In this document: positions 29,353 through 31,394 of the stretch, piece by piece
Numbering within the stretch: the stretch's first letter is position 1
Layout: the number at the start of each line of letters is the position of its first letter
Assembly (NCBI GenBank): GCA_032718475.1
Contig: JAUCBJ010002751.1
Coordinates: forward strand, 1 to 31,394
Source of the DNA: Nemertoderma westbladi
Taxonomy: Eukaryota > Xenacoelomorpha > Nemertodermatida > Nemertodermatidae
Direction of reading: 5' to 3'
DNA: 31,394 nt
Position numbers and translations under genes: made by a program
The notes under the pieces: model-generated
What the model was told of the DNA's origin: nothing
What the model saw: the letters and a program-made list of their open reading frames with translations, nothing else
Databases searched by the model: none

Positions 29353-31394
29353 TTAAGAATGCTGCTTGTCAACAAAATTGCACCGCCACAACTCCCTATC
29401 ACCCATGACAATTGCTAGATCATCCGCATCTTTAAGGCCAGTGTCCTTTAAGATGCGTCTCAAGAAAGTCATGGGCTGTCCACCATGCTTATTCACTCCA
29501 TGAGGCTGCCAAAGTACAAGATTATGCACTGGCTGGTCCTCACGGCGAAAGCAATGTCCTGCAAAGCGGAGGCGATTTTGTTCTAGTGTCAAGCTTGGGG
29601 GAACCAATGAGACACCTCCAATGTTATATAGTGTCTGGTTGGAGATGTGTGCATTGTACTTGACACAATGAACCCGGCGTAGCATTCTTGTGAATGTGCC
29701 ATCCAGAGATTTGGTGTCCTCAGCAGTTAGAGCCCAGCATGGACTCCCGTAGAGGAGTACTGGAACTACTGCTGCTTTAAATAATCGGACCTTAAGTTTC
29801 CGATTAATTCTCGGTGACTTCCAAATCCTGGAAAGCCTATTCAAGGCTGCCCATGCCTTTCCCTTACGTATTCGAAGGTCCTCACCTGACTTCCGGATCC
29901 ATGATCCCAGGTAACAGAAGTCGTCCACATGCTCAAGCATACCATCCTTTGAGCTTATGCTCATCCGATCAGAGACTTGCTGAGGACTTTCAAAGTTAAC
30001 GGTCAGAATTTTGGTCTTTCTGGAGTTAATAAAAAGACCAACACTAGAAGCAGCATGTTCTAATGAGCTGAGGAGCCGTTGGGCTCCCTCTAATGATTCT
30101 GAGAGTACTCCTAAGTCATCAGCAAAGTCTAGATCAGTTAGGTACTTGGCAGGATTTCCGCGACTTCTGGAGCCAGTAGGTGGAGTTATCATCACCCCAT
30201 CATCATTATGATGATCTAAGGACATGCGTAGAACATAGTCAACCACAATAATGAACAAGAATGGTGCAAGTGTGTCTCCTTGGAGGACGCCCCATAATAC
30301 TTCAAATGGTTCTGTGTCACCGTCAACAGTAGACACAAATGTTGTCGAACCATCGTATACTGATCTGATTGCTGCAATAATTTCATCAGGAATCCCATAT
30401 AATGAAAGTATGCTGAACATACGTGAGCGAGAGACTGAATCAAAGGCCTTGAAGAAGTCAACAAAGATAACAGCCAGATGCCTGTCTTTCTTTTTTAATA
30501 ATTCTTCAATTATCCTTCTAAGTGCCAAAATGGGCTCCATGGTCCCACGACCTTTACGGAACCCATTCTGATTTCCACGGAGCAGTCTCTCAATGGGATC
30601 CCTGATGCGATTTAATTGAATCCTAATAGCTTTGCAGCAATCGAGATCAATGAGATTCCCCGAAAAGAACCATAGAGTGTTAGGTTGCCCTTCTTGGGAA
30701 CTGGCACCAACTTATTTGTTTTCATTTCTTGTGGGACTCTTGTTGTTCGGTACATGTCTACTATGATGGGATAGATGAGCTTTAAACACTCAGGTATTTT
30801 AAAGACCTCAGGGGGAACACCATCTACTCCACTGGCACGATTGGTCTTAATGCTCTTTGCAGCAGCCTTCACTTCTGCAAAGGAGATATCGCCAATGGGA
30901 ATATCTGGGAGTACAGACTCAGACACTTTTACTTCTATAAAGTTATCAGGCAATACCCTGTCATTATTGAGGAGCTTTTCAAAGAGGGCTTTCCAACCAT
31001 TGAGGCGATCGGCTGGTGATTCCGCCTTAACCTTGGTGGTTGGTTGGCTTTTCCGCCCAGTAAGCAGATTGATTGATTTCCATGCCTGGGATGATTGCCT
31101 GCTGTCGTCAGCATCATTGATGGCATCAACCTGTTGGTTTACTAGCTCCTGTAGATTAACAGAGTACTGCCTGTTCAGGGACCTAGATGCAGCCTTAACT
31201 GCATTCTTGGCCGCTGTAGTCTGTTTGAGTCGGGACTCTTTCTGCGCCTTATGAATTTCATTTCGGCACTTCTGAATTTTGTTGTCAGTCCAGGGGGCCC
31301 TTTTCCTGTTTCGAGGGTATACAGGAACTGTTTCTGCAGCTGCTAACTTAACTGCTTCTGTAAAGGCAGTATAGCCCTCACTGTGATCTGCCGC
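29353..31394 (-). pseudogene. LINE reverse transcriptase (RTE/CR1-like), 5' part outside window, one frameshift
   Basis: From the right edge a frame stays open down to a TAA at about 30612 (linker with RAPWTDNKIQKCRNEIHKAQ, QAWKSINLLTGRKS, then RT motif TNRASGVDGVPPEVFK and LVPVPKKGN). Near 30625 a one- or two-base shift moves the reading to the frame that ends at 29353: NQNGFRKGRGTMEPILALRR, FVDFFKAFDSV (motif A), GVLQGDTLAPFLFI (motif B), LDFADDLGVL (motif C), FCYLGSWIRKSG, LLYGSPCWALT, and the C-terminal RLRFAGHCFRRED and LVLWQPHG. Catalytic Asp residues are intact and the C-terminus looks complete. The single frameshift means a recent loss or an assembly error. Confidence 0.88.

Noticed and set aside
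29814-31254. Plus-strand ORFs over the right-hand LINE
   Set aside because: Antisense shadows of the minus-strand reverse transcriptase.

Overview
The window looks like repeat-rich, largely non-coding DNA from an animal genome, most likely a marine or aquatic invertebrate. That inference rests on the mix of elements: LINE retroelements with PHD/endonuclease/RT modules, a Penelope-like element with a GIY-YIG endonuclease, a piggyBac-type TTAA element, a Polinton/adintovirus-type gene block and a long tandem satellite. I see no convincing spliced host gene, tRNA or rRNA. No species can be named from this sequence alone.

Layout from left to right. (1) 1-1453, minus strand: a long open frame running off the left edge (421 codons, gag-like coiled-coil protein) and a 63-codon ORF just upstream whose stop overlaps its start as ATGA. 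(2) 1454-3341: non-coding, with a 42-bp palindromic repeat and six copies of a GC-rich repeat centred on a UUCG-type hairpin; a 24-25-nt motif is shared with the gag-like frame. (3) 3342-13827 and 15383-15850: a 68/69-bp satellite of about 150 plus 7 monomers. The monomers are nearly identical except for one 6-8-nt slot that takes a few discrete states. (4) 13828-15382 and 15851-16058, minus strand: C-terminal and RT-N-terminal pieces of what looks like one retroelement family, separated by 468 bp of satellite and lacking the catalytic RT core; a perfect inverted repeat sits at one junction. (5) 16059-16492: a 30-bp minisatellite, then a 5'-truncated Penelope-like element with 349-bp inverted terminal repeats (16493-17706). 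(6) 17724-19279: a 1556-bp TTAA-flanked piggyBac-type non-autonomous element with five internal repeats of about 165 bp.

(7) 19284-21783, minus strand: a Polinton/adintovirus-like block with an unknown gene, a RING protein, a packaging-type ATPase, a small basic/hydrophobic virion-type protein and a fifth gene cut by the piggyBac element. No DNA polymerase, integrase or capsid gene is visible, so it is a remnant or the edge of a larger element. (8) 21784-25530: AT-rich non-coding DNA with short tandem duplications and G-runs. (9) 25531-31394: a 50-bp minisatellite and three LINE pieces: a minus-strand EN/RT fragment, a plus-strand PHD-EN-RT element with one in-frame stop, and a minus-strand RT element reaching the right edge with one frameshift.

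The genes do not form one pathway; they are a stack of mobile elements, several inserted into or broken by others. The clearest biology is the order of insertion and the unusual one-slot structure of the satellite.
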